Assembly: GCF_021601625.1 (NCBI RefSeq)
Contig: NZ_BQHR01000011.1
Coordinates: 62,001-126,000, forward strand
DNA: 64,000 nucleotides
Source: Pseudomonas paraglycinae
GTDB lineage: Bacteria; Pseudomonadota; Gammaproteobacteria; Pseudomonadales; Pseudomonadaceae
Reading direction: 5' to 3'
The stretch's first letter is position 1; the number at the start of each line of letters is the position of its first letter. A program made the position numbers and the translations under genes. The notes beneath the pieces are model-generated. The model did not search any database and had not been told where the DNA came from. It saw only the letters and a list, made by a program, of their open reading frames with translations. Below, one piece after another: positions 50,666 through 59,112 of this stretch.

Positions 50666-51514
50666 TCATTTGAATTCGACAGGGAAACCGATGGCCGGCG
50701 ATGGCAGATCCACGCCGAACCATTGCTTGAACGACGCGGCATAAGTCGGGAACTCGACGCCGGTCATGGCCTCATGAAGGGCGGTGTTGACGAAGTTCAG
50801 CCAGTCCTGATCGCCACGTTTGACGGCGCACGCGTAGGTCTGCGGGCTCCAGGCGTACGTCGGGCTGCGGTAGCGGCCAGGGTTCTGCACCATCAGGTAT
50901 TTGACCGAAGACTGGTCGGTGGCGGCGGCATCGGCGCGACCGGAGTTCACCGCCTGGTACATAAGATCAACGCTGTCGTACTGATCGACCTTGGCCTTGG
51001 GCAGCGCCTGATGCACCAGCTCCTCGGCGTACACGTTCTGCAGCACGGCCACGGTCACGCCGTCACCACCGGCCTGCAGGTCTTCGATTTCCTTGTATTT
51101 GCTGTTGTTCGGCAGCAGCAGGCCGACGCCTTCGCGGTAGTACGGCAGGGTGAACGCCACTTGCTGCGCACGGCTGGCGGTGACGGTGATGAACTGGCAG
51201 CTCATGTCGACCTTGTCGGTCAGCAGGTTGGGAATCCGCGCATCGGAAGACTGCACAACAAACTCGACCTTGCTCGGGTCGTTGAACAGACCTTTGGCGA
51301 CGATCCGGGCGATGTCGATATCAAAGCCCTGCAACTTGCCGTCCGCGCCCTGGAAGTGCCACGGCGCATTGGTGCTGCCGGTGCCCACAATCAGTTTTCC
51401 ACGGGCCAGGACGCTGTCGAGCTTGCTGTCAGCCGCCTGGGCCATACCCACGACAGCGGACGAAGCCGCGAGAACAAAAACACACGCTTTGAACAAGGAA
51501 GGTCGGCGATGCAT
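50666..51514 (-). CDS. ABC transporter substrate-binding protein, amino acid type
   Basis: A 282-residue SBP_bac_3 periplasmic protein with signal peptide (MHRRPSLFKACVFVLAASSA, cleavage near AQA-ADSK). The mature part carries LIVGTGSTNAPWHFQGADGK, GFDIDIARIVAKGLF and the later DVSCQ-like KVDMSCQFITVTASRAQQV. It is the first gene of the minus-strand importer. The substrate is inferred from context as a sugar amino acid such as D-glucosaminate, or another D-amino acid. GGAG lies eight bases before the chosen ATG. Confidence 0.9.
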   Translation of the reverse strand: MHRRPSLFKACVFVLAASSAVVGMAQAADSKLDSVLARGKLIVGTGSTNAPWHFQGADGKLQGFDIDIARIVAKGLFNDPSKVEFVVQSSDARIPNLLTDKVDMSCQFITVTASRAQQVAFTLPYYREGVGLLLPNNSKYKEIEDLQAGGDGVTVAVLQNVYAEELVHQALPKAKVDQYDSVDLMYQAVNSGRADAAATDQSSVKYLMVQNPGRYRSPTYAWSPQTYACAVKRGDQDWLNFVNTALHEAMTGVEFPTYAASFKQWFGVDLPSPAIGFPVEFK

Positions 51515-51787
51515 GGCAAGCACTCCAGGAAGTTGTTTATTCCGCTATACCGGAACACGGTTTGTTACTACGGAATAGACAGCAGAAAGTGTGCCACAGG
51601 ATTCGCGGGGAATCTGCAATGGATTGAAAATTCTGAGGAATCAAAGAGATATGTAAAAAGAAAAAATAGAGGAACAGTGAGAGAGCGGAGCGTGCGCTAC
51701 CGTTGGCTACAACAATGCGGGTAGCAGGTTCCCAGTCGGTGCACGGGTGATCGATTCAGGGGCAGTGTTTATTTCCGAGAACCAACC

Positions 51788-51934
51788 TCAAAGGTCGTCT
51801 ATCGAAACTTTTATGGTCGGATCATTTTCCCACTCCTTGCAGAGAGCTATCAGCTCCAGATCATCAAGGCGATTCATAAGCTCCTCATCAGTTTGTACTA
51901 CGGAAACTGCTTTAAAACCTGCGTCGCTGCCCAT
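51788..51934 (-). CDS. StbD/Phd-type antitoxin remnant or small orphan (48 aa)
   Basis: The C-terminal part, MNRLDDLELIALCKEWENDP then IKVSIDDL, resembles the ends of StbD/RelB/Phd-like antitoxins, which finish in 'LDDLELA...V(S/K)DDL'. The usual N-terminal DNA-binding half is missing. AAAGGAG sits before the ATG at 51934, so a 48-residue product is possible; in-frame text up to 52039 does not look like an antitoxin N-terminus. No toxin gene follows on the minus strand. I treat it as an orphan or decayed antitoxin with modest confidence. Confidence 0.45.
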   Translation of the reverse strand: MGSDAGFKAVSVVQTDEELMNRLDDLELIALCKEWENDPTIKVSIDDL

Positions 51935-52136
51935 CAGGAGCTCCTTTGATAAATGTCTGAAAACGATACCAGCTGCTTGGCCTTTGCGGACCTGAGTCTT
52001 CTGAGGGAATGCTCTTGCATCAAAGTAGGACGAAATCATCCTTTGTAGGACCTACCTGTAATTTCTGACAGTAGACCGCCGTTTTGCCCTGCTTTAACGT
52101 CAAAGGCCTTCCAGACTCATTGATCAGGAGGCTCCA

Positions 52137-52568
52137 ATGAGAACCCGTCCCCCCCACACAACGTTGCACCCCGCCTACCGCAAAGTGTTGAAGGGATGGC
52201 GTCCAGTGATTCTGTATTTCTACAGCGAGCACTGCGGTGCCTGTACCTATGCCAGCCCGGTTTTTCGTGAAATCGCGGAGCCTTATCGACTTCGGGCGAA
52301 CATCTACATGCTCGAAGCGGAAAAGTCGCCCAATATTTCTCATGTCGACGGATTCCCTACGGTGCTTTTCTTTCAGGACGGGAAACTGCGGAAAAAACTC
52401 AAAGGCATTGGAGATGAAAGATCCCTTCATGAGCATTTCGCCGAACACATCGGCAAGGTGAAAGCACCCGCCACTTGCCGCAAACCCCGACACACCCTCT
52501 CCTGGCTGCACCACACCCTCAGCACCCTCTGCACCATCCCCCGCGCAAAACGATGGAACTTTTCCTGA
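52137..52568 (+). CDS. Thioredoxin-fold protein with basic C-terminal extension (143 aa)
   Basis: A 143-residue protein with a thioredoxin fold over about residues 10-110. The active site is HCGACTYASP (C33, C36), and the cis-Pro is in DGFPTVLFF. The active site CGAC is not the usual CGPC. There is no signal peptide. The last 35 residues (CRKPRHTLSWLHHTLSTLCT and on) are basic and outside the fold. CAGGAGGC precedes the ATG. The function is a thiol-disulfide exchange role of unknown partner. Confidence 0.85.
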   Translation: MRTRPPHTTLHPAYRKVLKGWRPVILYFYSEHCGACTYASPVFREIAEPYRLRANIYMLEAEKSPNISHVDGFPTVLFFQDGKLRKKLKGIGDERSLHEHFAEHIGKVKAPATCRKPRHTLSWLHHTLSTLCTIPRAKRWNFS

Positions 52569-52636
52569 AAGTGCCACCTATGAGCCATCATGAAATGGCA
52601 CCGTCGTTCCAATTGATCTGTAACAACTAGCCTCGA

Positions 52637-52675
52637 AGCCGGATTGGACAAGCTCCCATCCGGCTGCTTTTCTTT
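52637..52675 (+). terminator. Intrinsic terminator after the thioredoxin-like gene
   Basis: AGCCGGAT (52637) pairs with ATCCGGCT (52658), with a 13-base loop, followed by GCTTTTCTTTATTTC. It lies 69 bases after the stop and before the wecB remnant. Confidence 0.65.
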
Positions 52676-52743
52676 ATTTCTCAGAAAGAGATAAGTGCTG
52701 CCGGCCCTTTGGCCGCGGCCTTGCTTCGTCCCAGGAGGGGTCA

Positions 52744-52908
52744 ATGTCCTTTAATGTCATGATGGTTTTCGGTACTCGCCCGGAGGCCATCAAAATGGCC
52801 CCGCTGGCCCGGGTTCTGCGTCAGTGGCCCGACATCACACTCAACATCTGTTCCAACCGCCTCTACGCCTGGCTGAGCGCACGCTCGGCGGCGGGTAAAG
52901 GGGTATGA
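52744..52908 (+). pseudogene. wecB: Truncated UDP-N-acetylglucosamine 2-epimerase, leader of the nfr operon
   Basis: The first 37 residues, MSFNVMMVFGTRPEAIKMAP onward, match the WecB N-terminus (VFGTRPEAIKMAPL is the UDP-binding start). After residue 37 the sequence changes to NRLYAWLSARSAAGKGV and stops, against about 370 residues in the family. A strong AGGAGG precedes its ATG, and its stop overlaps the nfrB ATG (ATGA). So an internal deletion seems to have removed most of wecB but kept its start and the coupling to nfrB. The epimerase activity must come from elsewhere. Confidence 0.8.
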
Positions 52909-55079
52909 GTCTGGGGTGGGTCGATTTTTTCGCGTATGTGCTGTTCGGTCTCAAATATGTGGCGATTGCCCTCGCCCTGTTGATGTTCATCCTCGGCCTC
53001 GATGACCTGTTCATCGACCTCGTTTACTGGAGCCGCAAATTCATCCGGCGCTGGCGGATCTACGAGAAATTCAAGCGTGCCGACGAGGAACGCCTGTATT
53101 CGATTCCCGAGAAACCGCTGGCAATCATGGTGCCGGCGTGGAACGAAGTCGGCGTGGTCGGTGAAATGGCGCGTCTGGCCGCCTCGACCATCGACTACGA
53201 GAACTATCAGATTTTCGTCGGCACCTACCCCAACGACGCCGAAACCCAGGCCGATGTCGACGCGGTCTGCCAGCACTACCCCAACGTGCACAAAGTGGTG
53301 TGCGCCCGCCCCGGCCCGACCAGCAAGGCCGACTGCCTGAACAACATCATCGACGCGATCCTGCGCTTCGAGAGCGAGGCGAAAATCCAGTTCGCCGGGT
53401 TCATCCTGCACGACGCCGAAGACGTGATTTCGCCGATGGAATTGCGCCTCTACAACTACCTGTTGCCGAACAAGGACCTGATCCAGATACCGGTCTACCC
53501 CTACGCGCCGGAGTGGAAAGGCTTCACCGCCGGGCACTACGTCGATGAGTTCGCCGAGAACCACGGCAAAGACGTCATCGTCCGCGAAGCCCTCACCGGC
53601 CAGGTGCCCAGCGCCGGCGTTGGCACTTGCTTCAGCCGTAAAGCCATCAGCGCCCTGCTGGAAGACGGCGACGGCATTGCCTTCGATGTGCAGAGTCTCA
53701 CCGAGGACTACGACATCGGTTTCCGCCTCAAACAGAAAGGCATGAAATGCATCTTCGCCCGTTATTCGGTCAGCGATCCGAAACTGGCGTTGGAGCAACC
53801 CTGGGTGTTCGGCATGAACCGCGAATTCTCCCAGGTGATCTGTGTCCGGGAACACTTCCCACGTGACTTGCAACACGCAATCCGGCAGAAATCGCGGTGG
53901 ATTGTCGGCATCGTGTTCCAGGGCACCAAGAACCTCGGCTGGAGCCGCAAGGGTCTTCTCAACTACTTCCTGTGGCGCGACCGTCGCGGGCTGATCGCCT
54001 ACCTGCTGAGTTTTTTGGTGAACCTGCTGTTCCTGGTACTGCTGGCGATGTGGGCGGTGACGATCATTTCCCCGGACTCTTGGCGCTACCCCTCGATTCT
54101 CGCCGACAGCTCGCTGCTCTCAGTGCTACTGTGGCTCAACGGCCTGATGCTGCTCAACCGCCTGTTCCAGCGCGGCTGGTTCGTCACTCGTTACTACGGA
54201 TTGGTTGAAGGTCTGCTGTCAGCGCCGCGCATGATGTGGAGCAACTTCGTCAATTTCTTCGCCAACCTGCGCGCCTTGCGTCAGGTCATGGAAATGGGCG
54301 ATTCGCGGCGTGTGGCCTGGGACAAAACCACTCACGAATTCCCGGCGCTGACCAAGGCCCAGCGCACTCCACTTGGCCATCGGCTGGTGGAAAAAGGCCT
54401 GCTTACCGAAGAGCAACTGGAAGCGGCGATCACCAGCCCGGTACGCCGGCGCCTCGGGCGCGAACTGCTGTTGCGTGAATACATCAACAGCACCCAACTC
54501 GTGCAAACCCTGGCCGAACAGCTTGATCTGGAATGGGCGCCACTCAATCCGTTCAAGCTCGACAAGCGCCTGATCGATGCCGTACCGCGCCGGGTCGCCT
54601 CCCATTACGGCATTTTGCCGGTGGCCGAAGAAGGCGACACCCTGATTCTGGCCTCCGAAGGCCCGGTCAGTCAGGTCTCGCTCGGCGCCATCAGCCGTCA
54701 ATTGAAACGCCCGGTGCGCAGCCGTCTCGCACCTCAGGGCCGAGTCACATTGGGGATTCGTTACTGGTACGCCAGCCCCCGCCAGAATGAGGAAGTGCGT
54801 CATATGCTCGAAGTGCTTGAGCGCCATCAGGACGATGAAGCCCTGCTGGAACGGGTCAGCCGCCATCAAGTGCTGCTGGGCAATCTGTTGCAGGTGCGCG
54901 GCATGGTTCCGCCGACCCTGTTCAATCAGGCGCTGATCGACTTCGATGCCGAGAAGATGTCACTCGGTGAACACCTGATTTCCCGGGGCATGATTACCCA
55001 GGAAGTACTGGAACAGGCCCTGGCCGATCAGGCCAGCGAACAGCAAGCCGCCTACCGCATTGTCCGGGAGGTCGCATGA
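52905..55079 (+). CDS. nfrB: NfrB-like c-di-GMP-responsive glycosyltransferase
   Basis: A 724-residue inner-membrane protein, homologous in layout to phage N4 adsorption protein B. Order: membrane helix (about 7-35), family 2 glycosyltransferase (about 60-370) with HDAED at 169-173, TED at 266-268 and QxxRW at 328-332, two more membrane helices (about 360-430), then a soluble C-terminus with two MshEN-like parts (RLGRELLLREYINSTQLVQT; SLGEHLISRGMITQEVLEQA). MshEN domains bind c-di-GMP in MshE, and in NfrB this activates glycan synthesis. It is coupled to the wecB remnant and nfrA by ATGA overlaps. Confidence 0.92.
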   Translation: MSLGWVDFFAYVLFGLKYVAIALALLMFILGLDDLFIDLVYWSRKFIRRWRIYEKFKRADEERLYSIPEKPLAIMVPAWNEVGVVGEMARLAASTIDYENYQIFVGTYPNDAETQADVDAVCQHYPNVHKVVCARPGPTSKADCLNNIIDAILRFESEAKIQFAGFILHDAEDVISPMELRLYNYLLPNKDLIQIPVYPYAPEWKGFTAGHYVDEFAENHGKDVIVREALTGQVPSAGVGTCFSRKAISALLEDGDGIAFDVQSLTEDYDIGFRLKQKGMKCIFARYSVSDPKLALEQPWVFGMNREFSQVICVREHFPRDLQHAIRQKSRWIVGIVFQGTKNLGWSRKGLLNYFLWRDRRGLIAYLLSFLVNLLFLVLLAMWAVTIISPDSWRYPSILADSSLLSVLLWLNGLMLLNRLFQRGWFVTRYYGLVEGLLSAPRMMWSNFVNFFANLRALRQVMEMGDSRRVAWDKTTHEFPALTKAQRTPLGHRLVEKGLLTEEQLEAAITSPVRRRLGRELLLREYINSTQLVQTLAEQLDLEWAPLNPFKLDKRLIDAVPRRVASHYGILPVAEEGDTLILASEGPVSQVSLGAISRQLKRPVRSRLAPQGRVTLGIRYWYASPRQNEEVRHMLEVLERHQDDEALLERVSRHQVLLGNLLQVRGMVPPTLFNQALIDFDAEKMSLGEHLISRGMITQEVLEQALADQASEQQAAYRIVREVA

Positions 55080-58000
55080 AGCCTGTGCATCGTCAAACCT
55101 TGCTGATGGGCAGCCTGCTGCTGGGCCTGAGCACCGCGTATCCGCTGCAGGCTGCACCGCTGAGCGACTTTGAACAGTTCCGCAGCTACCCCTACATGGA
55201 CCGCAGCTATCGCGAGGCGAAAAAGGGCAACTGGAAAGAAGTCGAACGACTGATGCGCCACTTGCTGGAAAAGGTCCCGAAAAACGATGAGGCGCGGGCA
55301 CTGCTGGTGGAGTCCCTGGCCAATCAACGCCGTTACAAGGAAGCGCTGCAAGCATTGCCGGACAACAGCGATGCCCTGCTCGACCTGCGCCTGACCTGGA
55401 TCGAACAGGATCCGCCGACCAGCACGCAAGTTGAAAGCTGGATGGCCACCAGCAGCCTGAATGACCGTGTGCGTCTGTGGCAGGCCTACAGCCTGAGCCT
55501 GGCCAAGTTCGGCGGCGCGGCCAAGGCCCATGACTGGTTGGCACAACTGGCGCCCAAGGGTGACGACAACATCTTGCGCCTGGCCCGCGCCAACTGGTCG
55601 GAGCAACTGCGCGACTGGAGCGGCACCATCGACCAACTGGCGCCGCTGGCCGCACGCAAACAACTGGACGCCGAAGGCTGGCAACGGCTGGCCAACGCTT
55701 ACGTGCAGCGTCTCGATGAAAAGCCGCTACAGCAACTGCTGCAACAGGCGCCGAGTCCCGAGGCCGCACGCAACATTCGCCTGGCGATGGTCGACCGCGC
55801 CATCGCCATGGGCCACGAGCAACAGGCCCAACGCTGGATGCAGTCGTTGCCGGCCAGCGATCTCGCCGATCCGGCGCAACGTCAGCGTCTGTGGGAACTG
55901 GCACGCAAGACCGAAGACGTGCCCACCGTGCAGCGTCTGAGCAACGATCTGCAACGGCCTTGCCTGGAAACCGCGGAATGGCTGTCGCGCCAGGATCCGG
56001 AAGCCGCGCTCAAGCAACTGCGCAGCTGCCCGCCGACCGACGACCCACAGACCTGGCTGGTACTCGCCCAGCGCCTGCAAGCCACGGATCTATTGCAAAG
56101 CACCCGTCTACCGGAGCCTTGGGACAGTCGACGACAAACACAGGTGCTCGACATCTGGCAGGAGCAAGGTCGCAGTGCCGAAGTCAACGCCTGGCTGGCC
56201 GGTCAGAAACAGACGCCCGATATCGTCAAGCGCCGTGCGGAACTGACGCAGCGCATGGGACGGATGATCGAAGCGGAGACCCTGTGGGAACTGCATTACC
56301 GACAGACCGACAATCTTTCCTCGCTCAATCAGGCCACCTATCTTGCGGTAAATGCCGGTGATCGGGCGCACGCTCAACAGTTGCTGGAATCTGCGTTCGA
56401 TCGTCATGACGGGCGTTTGCCGGCGACGGCGTTGCAGCGTCTGGCCGGCTTGTATGCCGCAGCGCCCTCCACGACGCCGGAGCAACAGCGACGCATGGCG
56501 CTCCTGCTCAACCGGGTGGACGGTGCCACGCGCGGCCAACTGCTCGCGCAACTTGCGGAGACCGGCCAGTGCGACGCCGTGCAGCAAGCCATCGGCAGCC
56601 ACCCGCAAGCGGCTGGCGATTACCGCGCGCTCGGTCGCTGCGCCATGCCTGATCGCCCGGGTGAAGCCGTCGTCTATTACCAGCAGGCTGAAAAGCTCGG
56701 CGATCGCGGCAGTCGTCTGCCGCTGGCCTATGCCCTGGAAGCGGCCGGTGATTCTGCCGGTGCACTGACGATCTGGCGCAGCATCCCGACCGCCGAACTC
56801 AGCGACAACGCGCGTCTGACAGCCAGTCGCAGCGCCCTGAATGTTGGTGACAGCCAGACCGCCGAAACCTACTGGCAACAGAGCACCACTCGCGGTGCCA
56901 ATGAATGGGCCCTCGGCGCAGCCATCGCCGACGCACGGGGTGATCACGCCCAGGCACTGCAACGTCAGCGCCAGGCCCTGCAGCAGGCACCGGATGCCGG
57001 CCACTTCTACGCCGCGTCGGTCACCGCGCAAAAGGCCGGTGACCTGCCGCAAAGCACTGCATGGCTGGCCGAAGCGGTACGCCGCGAGCCGAACAATCCG
57101 CGTTATCGCGCCGACTACGGCATGCGTCTGGCCGGCGCCGAAACCCGCGAAGAACGCGCCACGGCGATTCCGTATCTGCAACAGGCCACCCGCGATTTCC
57201 CCGAGGATTACCGCCTCGGCGAAACCCTGGCCTGGCGCTACGACGAAGTCGAAGACAGCGCCTCCGCGCGCAAGGAACTGCGCCGGGTGATCGATCTGGA
57301 GCAGAACCCGGTGGCGGCCGATGGCGAAGACGGCAGCATGGAGGCCCGCCGTTATCGCCAGCGCCGCGCCCATGAAACCTTGTCACGGCGTGACAGCCGG
57401 ACGATTGCCAGCACCTGGTCGCCGGCCGGGATCTCGACCAACGACTTCGTGCGCCCGGACGACAGCAAAGGTTCACGCCGTCGCTCGGATTCGCAGAATG
57501 TGCAATTGGCAATGTGGGACCACGCCCTGGGCGAAGAACCAAGCCGCGCCGGCAGCACGCTGTCGGTGTACGGACGTGTCTTGCTGGGCGGACAAGGTCG
57601 CTCAAGTTACGCCGAGTCCCTCGCCGCCGGTGTCGGCCTGCGCTACAAACCGTGGGGCACACAGAACATCAACTTCTACGGCGAGATCTACAAGCAGAGC
57701 CAGTTCGACGATGACGACAGTCACAGCCTGAGCCTCGGCCAGATGCTGGTGCCGGAAAAGCTGTTCGATCAGGTCAACGATCACCGCAAGGACGGTCACA
57801 CCACCACTGATTACCTGCTACGCGCCACCGCCTCGTTCCTCGATCAGGGCAAGTACCGCAACGACTGGCGGGTCGACGAAAACGATTGGGACGAGCGTTT
57901 TCTCTATCTTGATGCTGCGTGGTGGACCAAGGCCGGCGATCACCAGTGGCTGTCGCGATTCCAGCAAGGTCACGCCTGGAAACTGCCGTTCAGTGGAGCC

Positions 58001-58234
58001 CAGACGATCATGCCTTACGGCTTCCTCGAGTTTGCCAGCCAGGACCCGAGCAACGACTGGCGCCAGGACCTGCGCACCGGTGTCGGTCTGCGCTGGCAAT
58101 GGTGGTACGACGAGGATCGCTACAACGCCTACCGTTCGAAACTGACGGTTCGCACCGAATATCAACAGTCGCTGGGCGGCAATCTGTATGAAGGCGGCAA
58201 CGGCGTGCTGCTGGGCGTGGAGTGGAATTTCTGA
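55076..58234 (+). CDS. nfrA: NfrA-like outer-membrane glycan export protein
   Basis: A 1052-residue protein with signal peptide (MKPVHRQTLLMGSLLLGLST, cleavage near LQA-APL). The body, about 40-760, is a superhelix of TPR-like repeats (RALLVESLANQRRYKEALQA, AQQLLESAFDRHDGRLPATA). From about 780 to the end it is a beta-barrel (NfrA C-terminal) ending in the outer-membrane sorting Phe (GVEWNF). It would export or anchor the glycan made by NfrB; the E. coli homologue is the phage N4 receptor component. It overlaps nfrB and the next gene by four bases. Confidence 0.92.
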   Translation: MKPVHRQTLLMGSLLLGLSTAYPLQAAPLSDFEQFRSYPYMDRSYREAKKGNWKEVERLMRHLLEKVPKNDEARALLVESLANQRRYKEALQALPDNSDALLDLRLTWIEQDPPTSTQVESWMATSSLNDRVRLWQAYSLSLAKFGGAAKAHDWLAQLAPKGDDNILRLARANWSEQLRDWSGTIDQLAPLAARKQLDAEGWQRLANAYVQRLDEKPLQQLLQQAPSPEAARNIRLAMVDRAIAMGHEQQAQRWMQSLPASDLADPAQRQRLWELARKTEDVPTVQRLSNDLQRPCLETAEWLSRQDPEAALKQLRSCPPTDDPQTWLVLAQRLQATDLLQSTRLPEPWDSRRQTQVLDIWQEQGRSAEVNAWLAGQKQTPDIVKRRAELTQRMGRMIEAETLWELHYRQTDNLSSLNQATYLAVNAGDRAHAQQLLESAFDRHDGRLPATALQRLAGLYAAAPSTTPEQQRRMALLLNRVDGATRGQLLAQLAETGQCDAVQQAIGSHPQAAGDYRALGRCAMPDRPGEAVVYYQQAEKLGDRGSRLPLAYALEAAGDSAGALTIWRSIPTAELSDNARLTASRSALNVGDSQTAETYWQQSTTRGANEWALGAAIADARGDHAQALQRQRQALQQAPDAGHFYAASVTAQKAGDLPQSTAWLAEAVRREPNNPRYRADYGMRLAGAETREERATAIPYLQQATRDFPEDYRLGETLAWRYDEVEDSASARKELRRVIDLEQNPVAADGEDGSMEARRYRQRRAHETLSRRDSRTIASTWSPAGISTNDFVRPDDSKGSRRRSDSQNVQLAMWDHALGEEPSRAGSTLSVYGRVLLGGQGRSSYAESLAAGVGLRYKPWGTQNINFYGEIYKQSQFDDDDSHSLSLGQMLVPEKLFDQVNDHRKDGHTTTDYLLRATASFLDQGKYRNDWRVDENDWDERFLYLDAAWWTKAGDHQWLSRFQQGHAWKLPFSGAQTIMPYGFLEFASQDPSNDWRQDLRTGVGLRWQWWYDEDRYNAYRSKLTVRTEYQQSLGGNLYEGGNGVLLGVEWNF

Positions 58235-59112
58235 TGGCTCGATGGATGTTGTGTTTGTGCCTGCTGATGAGTGCCACTGTCGCCAAGGCCGACGAGCGTG
58301 TCTTCTATCAGCCGCTGAATGTCGATGCCGGCCTGACCCAGGCGCAGTGGCAGAAAGTCTGGCAAGACACCGCGAAACAAGGCACGCGTACCGTGATCGT
58401 CCAGTGGACGGCTTATGGTGACTCGGACTTCGACGGCGCCAATGGCTGGCTCGCCAACAGCCTGAAACTCGCTCAGCGGGAAGGTCTGCAACTGGTGCTC
58501 GGCCTGGCGATGGACCCGGCCTACTACAAACGCATCGATGAACTGGACAGCGCCGGTCTCGGCGCTTACTGGCAGGCACAACTGGGCCAGTCACTGGCTC
58601 AGCAGCAGAAGCTCCGTCGGGACTGGAAGCTGCCGGTCAACGGCTGGTATCTGCCGCTGGAGCTGGACGACCTGCACTTTCTGGCGGCAGATCGACGGGC
58701 CACACTTCAGCGCCAATTGAAGGACTTTGCCGCGAAGCTGGATGCGCCGCTGCATGTCAGCGCCTTCAGTGCCGGCAAGCTGGCCCCGGCGGTCAACGGT
58801 CAATGGTTGGGCGAATTGACGGCGGCGGGTGCGCAGGTCTGGTGGCAGGACGGCGCGGGCACCGGTCGTTTGTCACCGCTGGTGCGCAACGGTTATGCCA
58901 GTGCACTGCCCTGCTCCGTGGGGATCGTGCGCGAAGCCTTCCGGCAGGTCAGCCGCGAGGGCGAGCCCTTCCGTGCCGAGCCGGCCAACCCGGATGCGAC
59001 CTCGACCGGCTGCCATCAGAACGCGGTGTTTTCCCTGCGCTATCGACCGTGGGGCTCGGTCATCCTCGACAACCAACGCAAGCATCCGGGCAGCAATGTA
59101 CAAAACCATTGA
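58234..59112 (+). CDS. DUF4434 periplasmic protein of the nfr locus
   Basis: A 292-residue protein with signal peptide (MARWMLCLCLLMSATVAKAD). The DUF4434 region is a TIM-barrel-like glycoside hydrolase fold: TRTVIVQWTAYGDSDF, LQLVLGLAMDPAYYKRI, WYLPLELDDLHFL (acidic pair), SAFSAGKLAP and QVWWQDGAGTG. E. coli carries a DUF4434 gene (ybcH) beside nfrA, so this is a conserved partner, probably trimming or editing the glycan. It starts on the nfrA stop (ATGA) and its end overlaps the cyclase start by 17 bases. Confidence 0.88.
   Translation: MARWMLCLCLLMSATVAKADERVFYQPLNVDAGLTQAQWQKVWQDTAKQGTRTVIVQWTAYGDSDFDGANGWLANSLKLAQREGLQLVLGLAMDPAYYKRIDELDSAGLGAYWQAQLGQSLAQQQKLRRDWKLPVNGWYLPLELDDLHFLAADRRATLQRQLKDFAAKLDAPLHVSAFSAGKLAPAVNGQWLGELTAAGAQVWWQDGAGTGRLSPLVRNGYASALPCSVGIVREAFRQVSREGEPFRAEPANPDATSTGCHQNAVFSLRYRPWGSVILDNQRKHPGSNVQNH

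Noticed and set aside
49628-51724. A 698-codon plus-strand frame opposite the ABC transporter genes
   Set aside because: It runs across three real genes on the other strand, has no ribosome site and gives a Gln/His/Arg-rich sequence with no motif.
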